From the NCBI RefSeq assembly GCF_907165205.1, contig NC_058191.1:32444064-32508063 (forward strand): a stretch of DNA of 64,000 nucleotides, in the 5' to 3' direction. The DNA is from Coccinella septempunctata. Taxonomy: Eukaryota > Arthropoda > Insecta > Coleoptera > Coccinellidae. Positions within the stretch are counted from its first letter, which is position 1, and each line of letters starts with the position of its first letter. The position numbers and the translations under genes are program-made. Of the stretch, positions 33,019-46,123 are shown piece by piece. The notes beneath the pieces were generated by a model. It was not told the DNA's origin and made no database searches. It was given only the letters and a program-made list of their open reading frames with translations.

Positions 33019-33631
33019 GTATATTGAGTTAAATGCACTAGCCGTTCATCTAAATCTAAACATGAAATGAACGAAACGTAGTCAAATTTCTGGTTGAATC
33101 CATGAATTTCCCATCAGTCTTTCTCTTCATTCTATTCTGCGCGTGTTGCGTGTTTCATTTGGTCGGCTGGATATATAGCCCTGATCCTTTTTATATCTTG
33201 ATTAGCCGAGATTCGTGCTAGAGATAAAAACAGACTGTTTCAGCTTCAACGCTGCCGAATTTTCTGGACATCTTTATGATCACGGAAATTGGATGTAGGG
33301 GCCTATCATTGTTAGGCCGATAAACATTTTTTCCATTTACTTTTCATCCCTTCTTTATAGAAGAAAAATATTGAATTTGAAATGAACGAATATACATTTT
33401 CACTATTATATAGAACAAGAATATATTCTCAATTCAATCCAGTTAAGATCTCTTTTTGTTTGAAAGCGGAATTTCCATCTGAAGGATTTCATTTCACTGA
33501 CATCTTACTCATATTTTATATCTTATTACAGTAGTTTTCGTTTCATTTATACACCCGCATTATTCTCACTTGCTGATACGGACCACTAACACCTTCTGTT
33601 TGACTGTTATCGAATACTCACTTTATATACA
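33019..33631. other. No recognisable feature
   Basis: AT-rich DNA with no supported gene or repeat. Confidence 0.45.
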
Positions 33632-34276
33632 TACAGGGTATTTTCAAAGGTGAGGCTTTTTTTTGACAGAAGATAGAACTCATCAAAATAAGTCGCTTAA
33701 CCAAAAATTGTGTTTATAATATATACGAGATGGCTGAGATACAACCCCTAGAAGTTCAACAAAATTGTGGAAGGTGACTCCGGCATCGCAAAAACGAAAC
33801 AAAACATAAATATATGGCTGGAAAATGAATGGTTCAGTACCAAGTTCGTCGGATTAGATGCATCAGGTCATTTTGAGAGAATAATAATTGTTGTATCGTG
33901 CAATTTAGGGTGAAAAAAAAATGTAGAAAATCGAGGCAGTTTCTTGAAAGTGCTTATGTTAGTAATGTTGAAAAAGTGCTATGATGTTTTCCCATTTCAT
34001 CCCATTTTTACGACGATTGTTGGAATGTTCAAACAAGAAGGTTGTGATATTCATTGTGAAAAAATTCGTGAATAATTTAGACGAATTTGATGGTTGAGAT
34101 TTTGAAGAAATATTTTTTTTTACACTTGTGTCTTAAGTCTTTTCTGTAGTTGGTATCGAACTGAGCCATTTCATGAAATCGTGTAAGTTGATGAGAACAA
34201 TTCGGCAATCCTAGGTTTCCATTTTCATCACCACGTAAATATCGAATGAGCCAATATACTGAACGAAACCACATGG
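33632..34276 (+). mobile_element. MITE family B, copy 2, right end missing
   Basis: It starts TACAGGGTATTTTCAAAGG and follows the copy at 17545-18303 base for base with modest divergence, through GGCTGAGATACAACCCCTAG and CATCCCATTTTTACGACG. Similarity stops at about ACGAAACCACATGG, where the LINE RNase H remnant begins. Confidence 0.7.
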
Positions 34277-34289
34277 TCTCAACTTATTC

Positions 34290-35080
34290 TTACTTAATTA
34301 AAATACTTCTTGAATCTTGCAAATTCAAAATCCTGAAGGAACTCTATGAAATGATCCATTTCTGGAAGATTAGTCCAGAGTGCTTCTCGTTTAGTTTCTT
34401 CCTTTTCCAGAAAGTTTTTTTATGGGAGTATTTTTTATACCACAGAAAATTTCTGGACAGTAGCTGGCGTTTTTGGTTTCTTTCTGGCGAGTGTTTTGGC
34501 CTCATCGTTTCTTTTGATTCCAGTGTGACCAAAAGAGACCTTATTTCTCCTGTCTGTTTTATTAAGTTTCCTTCGGCAATCCCATACCTAATAATATCAG
34601 CTTTGAGTCGATGACAAAGGAGTTCAGTGCTCTGATAGCAGCTTGACTATCAGAATGGATCACTACCTCACATCCTGGTTTATGCATCTTTCGATTGCAA
34701 ACGTGGTTTTTGAACCATCTGTAGACAAGTAGATTTTATTAACTTTTTTCCACACTTTCTTTTACATGGCAGTGAGTTCTTGAATACTCTCTTTATCAGT
34801 CCGCAGTCCAAGAGTCTTAGAGGCAAAAACATTTACAATCAGAGGATGAGTTGAACTGAACCTAGAAATATGACATTCTGATAGTCTGGATGGGATCAAA
34901 ACACTGAGAAACTGAGGTCGCAGTGCAATGCAATTCCCTACAATCTACGACTGTGCTACTTCTTCAACCAACTGTACAGTGCTACAACTGAAATATTTCA
35001 CCTCAATCTGGAATAAAGCATTTTTTTTCGCCATTTCTACATGTTCTACATGAAATATGAAAAATGTACAACAACAATAG
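34290..35080 (-). pseudogene. LINE RNase H domain remnant
   Basis: The minus strand encodes, from right to left, STDGSKT (about 34730), then VVIHSDSQAAIRALNSF (34677-34602) and VSFGHTGIKRNDEAKTLAR (about 34540-34480). These are the three conserved blocks of the RNase H domain found at the C-terminus of I-, R1- and Jockey-group LINEs, where relatives read TDGSK, SDSQAA and GHxGxxGNExAD. Frameshifts and stops separate the blocks. No RT sequence survives next to it, and its left edge abuts the truncated MITE B copy. Confidence 0.7.
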
Positions 35081-38000
35081 ATTCCGAGAGACTTGCACTC
35101 AGAGACACAATATTAAAACGTTGTAGAATTGGAACCGAACATTTCCACTATCCTAGCCTGAAAAATTCCTAACAAATGAGATCTGGGAGAGAATTAACTC
35201 CCAGCGTCTGGAAAACAACAGAGTCCTGCAGAATATTAAAAGCGTTATTAAAGCAACATAAATGAAGGGTATAATTAAGGGCAAATTGTATATTTTTTAT
35301 TCGGAATAGCTGAGGTAATTACGTTAAAATTTAATGTTAGACATTAGCACGTCCTCGACGGAAAGGGTTTTTTTGTAGCCATCTCGTTTCGTAAGCCATT
35401 AACCCTTCTTTAGATGTAGCCCTCTTTGCATCGAAAGTAACCGAGGGGTTGGAAGATTGGGTTTGTTTATCCTTGTCACGATACTTTAACAACTTATTCT
35501 GTTTACACACCTGCGATGTTTACGTCTCGCAGGTATTCGGGTGGAAATGTTCAATGCTGCATGAAAGGTGACTCCGCACCTTTGATCCGTCAACTGTCAA
35601 GTGGGTATCTCCGAATTTTGAATATGCGAATGGAGTACTTATATTATAGCAATAGAGAAACAACCACCAACGTATTTTGGGTTGCTATATTCAAGAAAAC
35701 ACATTTCTGCAATATGTGCCATATACAGGGTGTTTCATATACCTATAGACTAGTTGTAACAAACTGATAGAGTATGTAGAACAAGTGGGAATAAAAATGA
35801 TCCTAACAACAGGTGTCCTTACTCTTTTCACTTCAAGTGCAGAGGATTATTTGGAAAAAATAATTCGATTCTTTCTAATGAACTCAACACGGATATTTTC
35901 ACACAACCACAACGTGAAAGATCCACACTGCCTGTTTAAATAGACTCTTTATTTTATGAATATTTCGAACATACTTAGCTACTTTGATCAAAATGCTATT
36001 CTATATTACGCCCCTAAGAGTATTTTCACCTATTTCTTTACGGAAATTCGAATTTTAAAGACCACTTTTTAATTGGTTGAAAGTTCCAAACCTCATCGTT
36101 TTCGAAAGGAATAGCCTGACTCAATTTTTCATAAAAAAGGGAGGTGTTAACAATTCAGCCCCCTTTATAGAAGGCTATTTACAGGGTGAATCTTCCAAAT
36201 AGTTTGTCACACTGTTTAGAAAAAAAAAACGTACAAAAGTCCTATGATAGTGCTCATAAAAAATGTGTTTCAGAAAGCCCCAAGTAGAATCCCCTTCATT
36301 TTTCAAATAGGTGCCTAATGCTCGTTTCCACAGAGTAATTTGAGGAAAGCTTAACGAGTTAGCTTACTAGGTACTAGCTCAGCGAATCATAATTGTTTCA
36401 GTGATTGCTATGTTAGAGAAATAAGTTATCCTTAACATTAAACATGCGTTGAATAAGTCGGAACAAACGGTCATAATTGTTTTATTCGCCTAATTTTTTC
36501 ATTCTCCTGATTATACTACATCTTTTCTATTCTAATTGCAGTTTGACATATGAAAATATTTCTACATGAATATTCAAAACTGAATTGATTAGGTACTTTT
36601 GGAGGTTCTCGAACTCTGTTGCTTTTTTTATTTACGATCATGTGTTGTGTTCCTCTGTTCCTTTTCTTTTCTGTTGTTTCTCTGTTACATTATTTTTGTT
36701 TCTCTTTATTGCCTTCGACCGGTTAAACAGTCCCTGCTTTTATGTTTTCTTTCAGTATTCGGACTTTGAAAACTTATTAAAATAAGTAAACTTCTTAGGT
36801 CGTTATATTAAATTGAAATTCATTTATAATTTTTCAAACACGTCACCTGATTTTTGTTCGTTTAGTATATCATCGGTTCTCTGAAAATAAATCCAACATT
36901 TCTATATATTAACAGTTGTCACATGCCTTTCTTCTGAAGAAACGTGTGAAGGAGGGCTGCTCAATAGAAAACAGAGCAAATTCAGTGAAATTTTTTAGTT
37001 TTATCAACCCCCTTTTCTCTTTATTCAAATAACTTTTGAAAAAAAATGAGACAATAACATTGTTTGTATTATCAACCAAGTAATGATAAAAGAAAAATAA
37101 AATTGTCAACAACCAAAACTGAATAGATGTTATATTAAGTATAAATATCATTCATTTTGATCAATATCAAGGATGCAATCTTTATTGGAATGAATAAAAT
37201 GATATTGCCTACTCATTATTTAGTTCCCTAACAGCTTATTTCAATTTGAGATATAATGTCACGTATAATATAGTACGTATATCCATATACCTATGCAGGA
37301 TATACATGTTGCATTTGTTATGGGAAAGAAAGCCTTAAGTATCTTTATTTTTCAAGAATCCATCGGAGGCAAATTTAAAAATGCTCTTCTTCTGCGTGCG
37401 ACAAACATTTGATATGTGGATGTTGCCATTATATATTTTCGGTAAAATCAGGGCACTAGTTTTCCAGTACCACATGCAAACTCTTCAAATGATAGGTCAT
37501 GCATTTCACAAACTTGAACTGAATAACCGAGCCTTAGAATCTTAAACTTCGAATATAAAAAATGAAACCACTGCTGTTGGACTAAATATTTGCGAAGTCT
37601 AATTTGAAAGAAACCAAGTTGATGTTTAGAACTGAGTGTTAATGCTCAGAATTTTCTTATTTCTCATTAGCCGTTCAGAGGCTCAAAAAGTTGCATCCAC
37701 CAAGTCCGAAATTCTAGATCCTGCTCTTGGAAGAAATGAAACTACATGCAAACGTTCATCGTAAATTTTATTCATTCTCCCAGTAGAGGCTGAGTCAATT
37801 TCGTTTTTATCTTTTTTCGCTACAACACAGGGGTACCTTTTATTGGTCATTTATTATACTTTCTACATGAAACGGTCAATACGGAGCCGGACCTCGGGTC
37901 TACCGGCTTCGGCCAAAGAGCCGTCGTTATGAGGATAAAAGGCAATTCGGTCATTTCTTCCCTCGCATCATATTTCTCCTCGAGATTTGATTGATCACCT

Positions 38001-38890
38001 GCTGGAGAATCGTTTCTATCAACATCAGGAAACGCATCTACAAATTGGGAATGATATCGTCCAAGCACTCAGTTTGCAGCTTTATAAATCCCTCCGACTC
38101 GACGGAGTCATTCTGGAAAGACGTGGAGGATATGGATTGCCCCGAAATTCGAACGAAAACGATATTTTCTTATTTTTTCAGATGACGCTTCTGACGTGTT
38201 CCATCAATAACCATTTAAGGGTTGTATCTTCGGCGCTCAGTGTTCGATACATTTTTATTTCATTTACTACCACTTCATATACCACTACGCTATTTCTCGT
38301 TGAACCCATATTAAGGGTGAATATTTGGTTTTGAAACAATTGGTCTCGAAATGATTAGCTGTACACTCTGAGTGTTCACAGAAGTGAGAATTTTTCTTCA
38401 GAAAATGCATGATTTGTAGGCTCTGTAGATCAGTAGCAGAAACAGCTTAACATATAGTATATGCAAGAGTCCAGAACTGGCTGGCCTAAGAACCATTCAA
38501 ATGGGGAAACCTATGCTCAAGCGGTAACGTCCAACATCACTGACGACTTACGACCTCCTTGGGTTGCTATGAATGAGTAGGATAGAGAACAAGAATGGTA
38601 GTCCAGCTCATTTTTCTTGAGTGTGCTTTATTTCCACTTTTTTTTAAGCTCTACAGTCAACTCATATCCCTCAGTCATTATTGAATTCATGACGTTTGAA
38701 AACATGATTACCATAATCACTTTTTTGTCAGTATAGGTTCATCTATCCTTTCTACTCGCAGATGTCGCCTTACAAATATGCTTATAAGACAATGCATTGT
38801 GTGAAAGCCACTGAGAATTATTTTTCAATCGAGTTTTTACAAATAATGGGTTTTATTGAAAATATGAAATAATCGACGGATGGTTAGCTT
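35081..38890. other. 3.8 kb without a recognisable gene
   Basis: AT-rich DNA. TACAGGGTGTTTCATATACC at 35726 and TTACAGGGTGAATC at 36180 look like element ends, but their partners were not found. Around 37850-38190 the minus strand has two GC-richer open segments in different frames, one containing DAFPDVDRNDSPAGDQ. I cannot assign them, and they may be a decayed exon or transposon piece. Confidence 0.4.
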
Positions 38891-40192
38891 TGGTGCATGT
38901 ATTGATACATGAAAAATTCTTAGCCTACTATAGAATTAAACAAAATTTCAATGTCAAAATATTTTGTTACTCAACATATTCTCCTCTTAATTGGATACAT
39001 TTATTACAGCGAACCTGCAACGTCCCTAGACCTTTAAAAAAAATCCTTCTTCTTGCTAGCCAAAACAGACCACAGCTTTTATTACCCCCTCGTTAGAAGA
39101 AAATTTACGACATTTTAATCTTTTTTTCAGGTGAGGAAAGAGATGATAGTTGGATGGAGGCAAATCTGGTAAATGAGGGGGGGTGTTCTTGTAATTCAAA
39201 CCCTAAATCACAAATGTTTTGCATGTCAACATGGGAGTTGTGTGCAGGAGCGTTGTCCTGCAAAAACAAAACACATTTGGATAGCTTTCCGCGTCTTTTC
39301 TCTTCAATATTTTCCCGTAGAGTGGTCAGTAATGTCGAATAGTAGTCTCCAGTTATTGTTTTACCTTTATCCAATCCAAAAAATTAATCATGATTACTCC
39401 ATGGCAATCCCAAGAAACTGAAGCAAGAAGTTTTCCAGCAGATTTTTTGACACGAAATTCCTTAGGTCTTGGAGAACCAGAGTGTCGCCATTCCATCGGT
39501 TGTTGCTTTGTTTCTGGATCGTAGAAATGTACCCAGGTCCCATCCATAGTAACAATTCGGTTTAAGAAGTCTAAATCGTTTTCAATTCGAGCCCAGATCG
39601 AACGCGGTGCTTCTACCCTTGCACGCTTTTAGTCAACATTCAAACATTTGGGGATTCATTTTGCAACAATTTTTCTCATGACCAAATTGACGTAAACTAT
39701 ATGATGAACGCGTTCGTATGAAATATTCAGTGCTTCAGATATCCGTTTTAGACCAATTCGACGGTCTGATAAAATCATGTCATGAACTGCATCGATATTT
39801 TCGGGGACTGACACAGAAACTGGCCTTCCCGATCGGTCATCATCTTCATCATACCTCTTTTGAAGCTTGCAGTCCAATTTTTCACGGTCGCATACGAGGG
39901 ACATTGATCAGCAAGGGTATTAAGCATATCTTCATAAATCTGCTTACCTCTTAACCCTTTTAAAAACAGGTAGTTGATGATAGCTCGATACTCCAATTTT
40001 TCGATTTTCACAATTTCGGTGGACATCTTCTTTCTTTTAAATTATTACGTAATTCTGGTTTACTTTTTTGACCTCAAACTTCACACTGACACTTCTAATG
40101 AGTTATTGTTCGTTGCTATGGTAACGCAATATATTTTTAATGCATGGAACTGGTCTAGGCTAACTATCTAGTTATCTATCAATACATCCTCG
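38891..40192 (-). mobile_element. Mariner family 1, copy 3, near full length
   Basis: The right end is the inverse of CGAGGATGTATTG, next to TA (40193-40194). The left end is altered (ATGTATTGATACATGAAAAA) but leads into the same TTCTTAGCCTACTATAGAA sequence as the other copies. The total is about 1.30 kb, close to the usual size. Confidence 0.85.
38980..40026 (-). pseudogene. Mariner transposase, full length but frameshifted
   Basis: It starts MSTEIVKIEKLEYRAIINYL at 40026. The helix-turn-helix region is present, followed by RPVSVSVPENIDAVHDMILS in another frame, then TWVHFYDPETKQQPMEWRHS (39547-39353) and DNAPAHNSHVDMQ to the C-terminus. At least three frameshifts break the gene. The first catalytic block reads MDGTW instead of MDETW, keeping the aspartate. 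This copy gives the best view of the family's full domain order. Confidence 0.85.
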
Positions 40193-41120
40193 TACAATGA
40201 AATGTTTTTACAAGATATCAACCAAAGTCTTATGGTAATTGAACAAAGATTAACAACATGCAGACAAAGCATCACAGACATGAAGAATGATCTCTTATAA
40301 CCACTGTTCTTGAGATATTTATTAAGCATGAAAGCGTAAATTATATGTGTAGATTAAACGAAAATGACACACTAGCACAAGGAGCCTAGAGTCCTTTCAT
40401 CAACCCATTAGCTCAATGAAAATGTGTGATTAATATTTCATGAAAAATGAGCGCACCTTAATACTAGAGGAATAATCTGAATAGTATATTGCTAACGACG
40501 TTCAATTAGACATAGATATACCCTGATGGGAACCTACCATCAATTACATCTACAGCCCATCATATAAATTGAACATGTAATGATTACAACCCTCATAAGT
40601 TTTTCACAGACGAATAATTTCCCTTTTATGGGATTGCAATATTCGTTCTAGTGGATACACACAAGGCTGAGTGAGATGGTTCTTTTATAGCCTGTCCTAC
40701 AGATATATATGAAATAGGAACCAAAACTTCTGCAGGAGTTGTATCACACACGGGGGTGTCGTAGAAATTAGACCTGTTTCTTCCTTCAATTCCCGGTAGA
40801 ACGAAAGTTGAACAGAAATTTTAATAGAAATAAAATAGCAGCCTCTGAAGTCCCTCTCTGGCACTTTGTCTGAAATTACTCAATTTTGAATTTGATGTTT
40901 TTCAGACTCATACCCACTCAGTATTTTATAGCACGTGATCTGATATAATCTTAGGCTATAGTAGGGGTGGTTTCACAATTGAGATACTTACTATACTCCA
41001 TTCACATTTATTTTAGCAGTCGGTTGGCCATGAAATAATTTTCTCAAGTTTTTGTAACTTGAACGGAGTAAGGTTGGCACTCATGAAATGTCGTTAATGT
41101 CATAACGCCGTTGCCACAAC
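40193..41120. other. No recognisable feature
   Basis: AT-rich DNA with no supported gene. Confidence 0.45.
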
Positions 41121-41142
41121 TTATATCAATTAATATTACGAA

Positions 41143-41500
41143 AATGCCGAAAGTGATTGAAAAAGAGAGAAGACAGGGTTTCAGGAAGTGCTCTTTAGAA
41201 TTCAGGTCCGCTCATTCAAACAGTTACACCCTGATATTCTAAAATCCACAATACGTCAGACGGTAGCGAACATATTCAATGTAAGAGAATTTATATAATG
41301 TTTCATCTGAATCTAAACGACTTATATTTCAGCTGAATATTTCCACAATCAGAAAGATTGTGAATGAAGAGGAACAAAGAATTTCCTTCTATTGGAAGAC
41401 CCAAAAAAGTGGTGACATTTGAGAATTTTATGATTGAGTGAATTGATGCGAAAAGTTTACTACAGGATTTTCGATGAATGTCATCGTAGAATAAGTTCCC
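41143..41500 (+). pseudogene. Decayed DDE-transposase-like N-terminus with an apparent intron
   Basis: From MPKVIEKERRQGF (41143) the plus strand continues, after a frameshift, as FKQLHPDILKSTIRQTVANI up to 41280. A GTAAGAG...TATTTCAG stretch follows at 41281-41332 with typical splice ends. Joining the flanks keeps the frame and gives IFN then LNISTIRKIVNEEE. Further on another frame reads PSIGRPKKVVTFENFM. This order (helix-turn-helix, then a basic GRPKK linker before an acidic/aromatic block) resembles the N-terminal DNA-binding part of insect DDE transposase-like proteins. Several frameshifts make it a pseudogene. The family assignment is from memory of motif order and is tentative. Confidence 0.45.
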
Positions 41501-43976
41501 GAAAATTGATTTTTCATTTTTCATTTGACTTGTCCTATACATTGTAAATGTCTCAAGGTACCAATAAGTATCCTAATTATTATTATTATATCGATGTATT
41601 AAGATGAACAGCCACAAATACCCGCCAGTTGTCCTGTTAATTGCTTATTCATGTGAAATTTTTGTTTAAAGGTTATCTTGACTTGAAACTTCCTTTAATT
41701 CCTTTTACTTATATTGATGCAAGATGATTTTTGTTGAAGAATTTAACATTCTTGTAATTATCTGTTAATTCCTTCGGGAGATACCCATTCCCAACCACTG
41801 CATCATATGCATTTCATCTTCGGGTTAATATTTTTGAAATCTACAACTGATGTAACGTAGTCAAACTTTAGCCAAAGAAGATAACGAACATTAATTCTCC
41901 TCGTGCTAGTGCATATAATGATATTATACTGATCTCTTGTATTTTCCATGCAAATAACTGGATTTTGTATGCCTTCAATCAGTTTTTATAAACTTCAATT
42001 ATGTTCGTCACATATTTTCCGAAGAGATTCGACATTGTGATAAAATACATAATAACAGAAAGTTTTACGTAGAACGGGCAACATAGCTTTGATTTAAAAC
42101 CCAAAAATGTTTTGACAAGCTTCATAACCCCACATTTTCGTACTATACAGAGTGAAATGTGTCGAATTTCCTTGTCCAACCGAGTACTAAAATAAAAGTG
42201 AATGGAGTATAGAATTCTTTCATTCGCCTTTCAAAAAAGCACATCGAAAATCAGGCACCCTTTTGGACAATGAATTTGAGCAGAACAATGGATGAAAAAT
42301 TCAAACATGAAAAACGATTCAATGTATTGAAATTCCTGTTGCTTATGAAAATATTAAACGGTAGCCAGAACAGATCCTCCGTGTTGAATTTGAAGTGGGT
42401 ACAAGGGGCGAGGTGTGAAACAGAATGCTAATTTAATGAAGATGAGTTCGAATCGCTCTAAAGTAGTCCTCTTCATTATTCATCTGAAATTTATGGAGCA
42501 AATGGAATGAGTTATCAATATTGCAGAAGATTTAATTTTCTTTACGGGAATATCGAATTGCACTTTGTTAAGCGTTCATCACTGTTCCCCATCCAGTTCT
42601 TTCAACTTTAGTCGTAAAAGATAACGAGATCAATGGAATGGATAGAGCTCTCTGAGGAAATTAATTGCAATAACTAAGGGTTGAGTGGAGAGATTAAGAA
42701 ATTGAATAATTTTACTGATGCATCCACCGAGAATTAATTCGATTTATGTATTTATTTAATCTTCCTAGTAGGTCAGGGACGACCCTTTTTTTGATAGATC
42801 CAACTTTATGGACGAAATGCCTCAAAAAACCATAATGAAAAGAATTTCATAAATACAGATACCAGAAACACTATCTCGAATTTCTCGAGTTTTTTTTGAT
42901 TTTCCTAGATCTACATCTAGAGTATGAGAACGGTACCCTGTACGGTTATTCGCGTCAGTTAGTTTCTTAGAAGCAGCAGTTTGGACAAAAATCTTTTCCC
43001 TTGCCTCTTCTACTCCGGGAAATAAAATACAAGGTGTCCAAAAAGGTGGGTGTTTTTGTCTTCAAATATTGAATAAATGTGGCCGATACTAGGAAATCCA
43101 TAACTGAACTGAAAACTTAAAATTAGAAGATTATCACCTGCATGAGTGTGGAGGTAATATTCAACTCAATGGTGGAACCTAGGTTGTATTTGAAGGCATA
43201 CAACGTGGATTTAAGAAACAGATAAAACAACATATCGTATGTTTCAATTGGAAACTAGAGAGCGTTACCAAGCAGCTAACTTTTTTTCTGGGAAAATTTC
43301 AAATTCAATGCAGTTGCCACTACTTAGTGACAGAATGCCCAATAGTCTTAAATATTGATCTGTCAAAACCGCAAGCTCTTATTGAGTCATGTCTTTCGTT
43401 GTTCTGAATATATTGGCATTTTATCCATTTTGGTGGCCACCCTAAATGAATAACTATATTTTAAAGGGTTCATGATTGAATTAATTTTTGTTTGCTACGA
43501 AAGGAAATATAGCTTCGAAAATGTATAAGTAGCATGAGAATGCTGTTAATCAGAGAAACAACAATTATTTTTGTACGAGTTGACGAGGTTTATAAATCAA
43601 TTACATTGTTTTTTTGACATTCATACCCATTTTTATCCATAATTTGAGACTTGATACATCCGAAATGATATATTCTGAGACAGAAAGATAGTTTTACAAA
43701 AACTAAACGAAACCAAAGTTTGGCAAGTCGTGAGTATATTGGCTACTCAACATTTATTATGGACAAGAAGAAATGTCAATGCCAAAAGAAACAATTCAAA
43801 TGTTTTATTATTCAATACTACTGTCTTGTGGCCTTCTACAGCGGTCTTATATTTGGACGAAAAATCTATATATTATATATTATATATTATTATTATATTA
43901 TATATTTGAAATAAGAAGAAAGAGCTCTACCTAATAGGAAGATAAAATACAGGGTGTTCATTCAAAACATACCAGG
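41501..43976. other. No recognisable gene
   Basis: AT-rich DNA. AT-only microsatellite sequence lies near 43866-43911. CAAGGTGTCCAAAAAGGTGG at 43032 and TACAGGGTGTTCATTC at 43949 resemble MITE ends without partners. Confidence 0.45.
43866..43911. repeat. AT-rich microsatellite (TATAT/ATTAT)
   Basis: A run composed almost only of A and T with imperfect TATATTA units. Confidence 0.7.
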
Positions 43977-43979
43977 TTA

Positions 43980-44885
43980 CCGTCGATTCGTGTGACTTGG
44001 GACGATTTTGAAATTCAACTTGTCATATTTCAAAAACGGTGAGCTATTTTCATTTGAGAAAGAGGTTCAAATATACTTAATGACTCAGAGTATTGATTAG
44101 GATATACACCATGCTTCAGAATTCGGATATAAATTTTGAAAAAATAAAATATACTTGTCCCAAGTCATCCATCGATTTGGGAGGCTTGGAACACAAGTTA
44201 AAATCCATTGATTTCTCCACTTTCAAATGGAATAGGTGACTTGGGACGGTGTATAATTTTGAAAAATTATAATTTGTGATTATATAGTTGAAAATCGGTA
44301 AAAAAATCAAATGATAAACCCCTATTATAGCGAAAGTAAATATATTGCAACTCGAATGTAAAAAAACTAAACAAAACAAGGAAACTTTGGTATCTTTCAT
44401 TCTTTGGTGACTTATCTGTGGAAATAACGTAAATATTAAAATCCTGCGAAAAATCGGCATATTTGCTATTCGGCATTGTCCCAAGTCACCCTATGAAACA
44501 ACAAAATAAATGAATGAGATCCGTGTTGCCATTTGATTTGTAAACAACCTTGTTTCATGACATATCTAATATCCCAATATCCCACGTATCCAGAAAAAAA
44601 ATTACACATGAACAAAGTGAAACACATGTACATACAGGAAACTAGAAAGTATAAGGGATATAAAAAAACGCGCTTCTACTCTCCTGAATTCGTTAATTTT
44701 TCCTCTCAATTCAAACACTCTGTTCACGGCGAATATAACAGGAATTAATTGTTAAACTAACCGAAAAGACGCTACACAATCTTATAAGTTTGCCCTTCAT
44801 TCATAAATGGTAGGAAACAAAGAAATCTGCAAGCGGGGTAATTGTCCCAAGTTAGAGGTCTGTCCCAAGTCACCCGAATCTACCG
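43980..44885. mobile_element. 906-bp MITE with repeated GTGACTTGGGAC motif and TTA duplication
   Basis: The ends are CCGTCGATTCGTGTGACTTG and the inverse of CGGTAGATTCGGGTGACTTG, flanked by TTA on both sides (43977-43979 and 44886-44888). The 12-mer GTGACTTGGGAC or its inverse occurs at 43992, 44157 (last base differs), 44236, 44478 and 44862, with a weaker version at 44843. A 3-bp TTA duplication is the PIF/Harbinger signature. Repeated subterminal motifs are typical transposase-binding sites. No transposase is encoded. Confidence 0.7.
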
Positions 44886-44888
44886 TTA

Positions 44889-46121
44889 CATGAAATTTTC
44901 AGGTTAACGATGCTTTTTTGCATTTCCTTGTACTGTGTTCTGAATCTGCATGAAAAAATTCTTCATATTTGCCTATTTAAACGTTTTCGTGAAACCAATA
45001 TTAACTGAGATCGCTATTGAGTAAAATACAAACAACCACTCTGTAAAGTGTACAATATTGAATAAATTTTGAGGTTGTGGTGTCAATAAAATGTACTTCA
45101 TTTAGTCTTTTGCAGTAAATATTCACAATATTCACATCATCCTCACACTGTTGCCAATTCTTCCACTTGATGGGTTTTTCTTTCGTCTTCCACAACGTTC
45201 CCGATGTTTTCTTGCAGTGATCCTAAACCCTGCTAGACGCTAGCGCATAACACCAGAATATGGTGAGAAAAAACAATATAATTCAGATGGTCGGCGGAAA
45301 AACAATCGTCAGACAAGCGGGGAAATCAAGCGCGCATCAATGAAAAAGTGCCCTTTGCGATTCTATTACGTTCGCAGCACTCGCAGCCACGGCCTCCGAA
45401 AAGAGATTTATTTTATTGAAAGAACCTCTGCGGCTGGTCGTTAAAGGGGTGCGGCATCCGATTTTCCGAACTTCCTGATTTATTACATGCCCCCTTCCAG
45501 CGAAACTCATTCACTCACCTTTTATTATAATGGCCAGGTTATCAACTAACCCTCTTCGTTTAGAATATAATTCCGAGTTGCCTTAAACGGAGAAATATTG
45601 CCACTCCCATTGTGAACCTTAAGGGGATTCGGGGGCGAAGAACACACCTCATGGATGTCGAAAGTTCTAATTAGGTTTCGGGACATCTTCCTAACGAGGA
45701 AATCTGTGGGTTGGTATGTTTGTGATCTAGTGAAATCCTGATAACTTTGGTTGCCGTTAGGCATCAACTTAGGGTATCTTGTCATGGAGAAATATGTAAT
45801 GTTAAATTATTCATTAGATATTTCATGATTTCGAACAGAACAACCTTAGTCGAGTCCTGCTCTTTCAAAATAGAAGAGTCCAATGAAAGATTGATGAATT
45901 GTGGCTTTATAGAAAGGATATTTTTTCACATTAATTATAATCTTAAAAACTGAAATATTTTTCTCTTCCATATCAATATCTTGCAAGAAAAACTCACTCC
46001 GTATAGTTATTCACACATTTCTGTTCTCACAGATTCGAAATCAACAAAATATTTATTACAGAAACTTATCTCACTTTGTGTTGTATTGTCATACCAAAAT
46101 TTGAATTCATCAATAAAGAAA
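44889..46121. other. No recognisable gene
   Basis: GC-richer patches at 45330-45540 and 45590-45660 do not resolve into a gene. A 79-codon minus-strand frame at 45546-45785 is unassigned. Confidence 0.4.
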
Positions 46122-46123
46122 TA

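Noticed and set aside
37847..38190. Possible decayed exon or transposase N-terminus on the minus strand
   Set aside because: Two acidic open segments in different frames, but no motif I can name. Left as unassigned.
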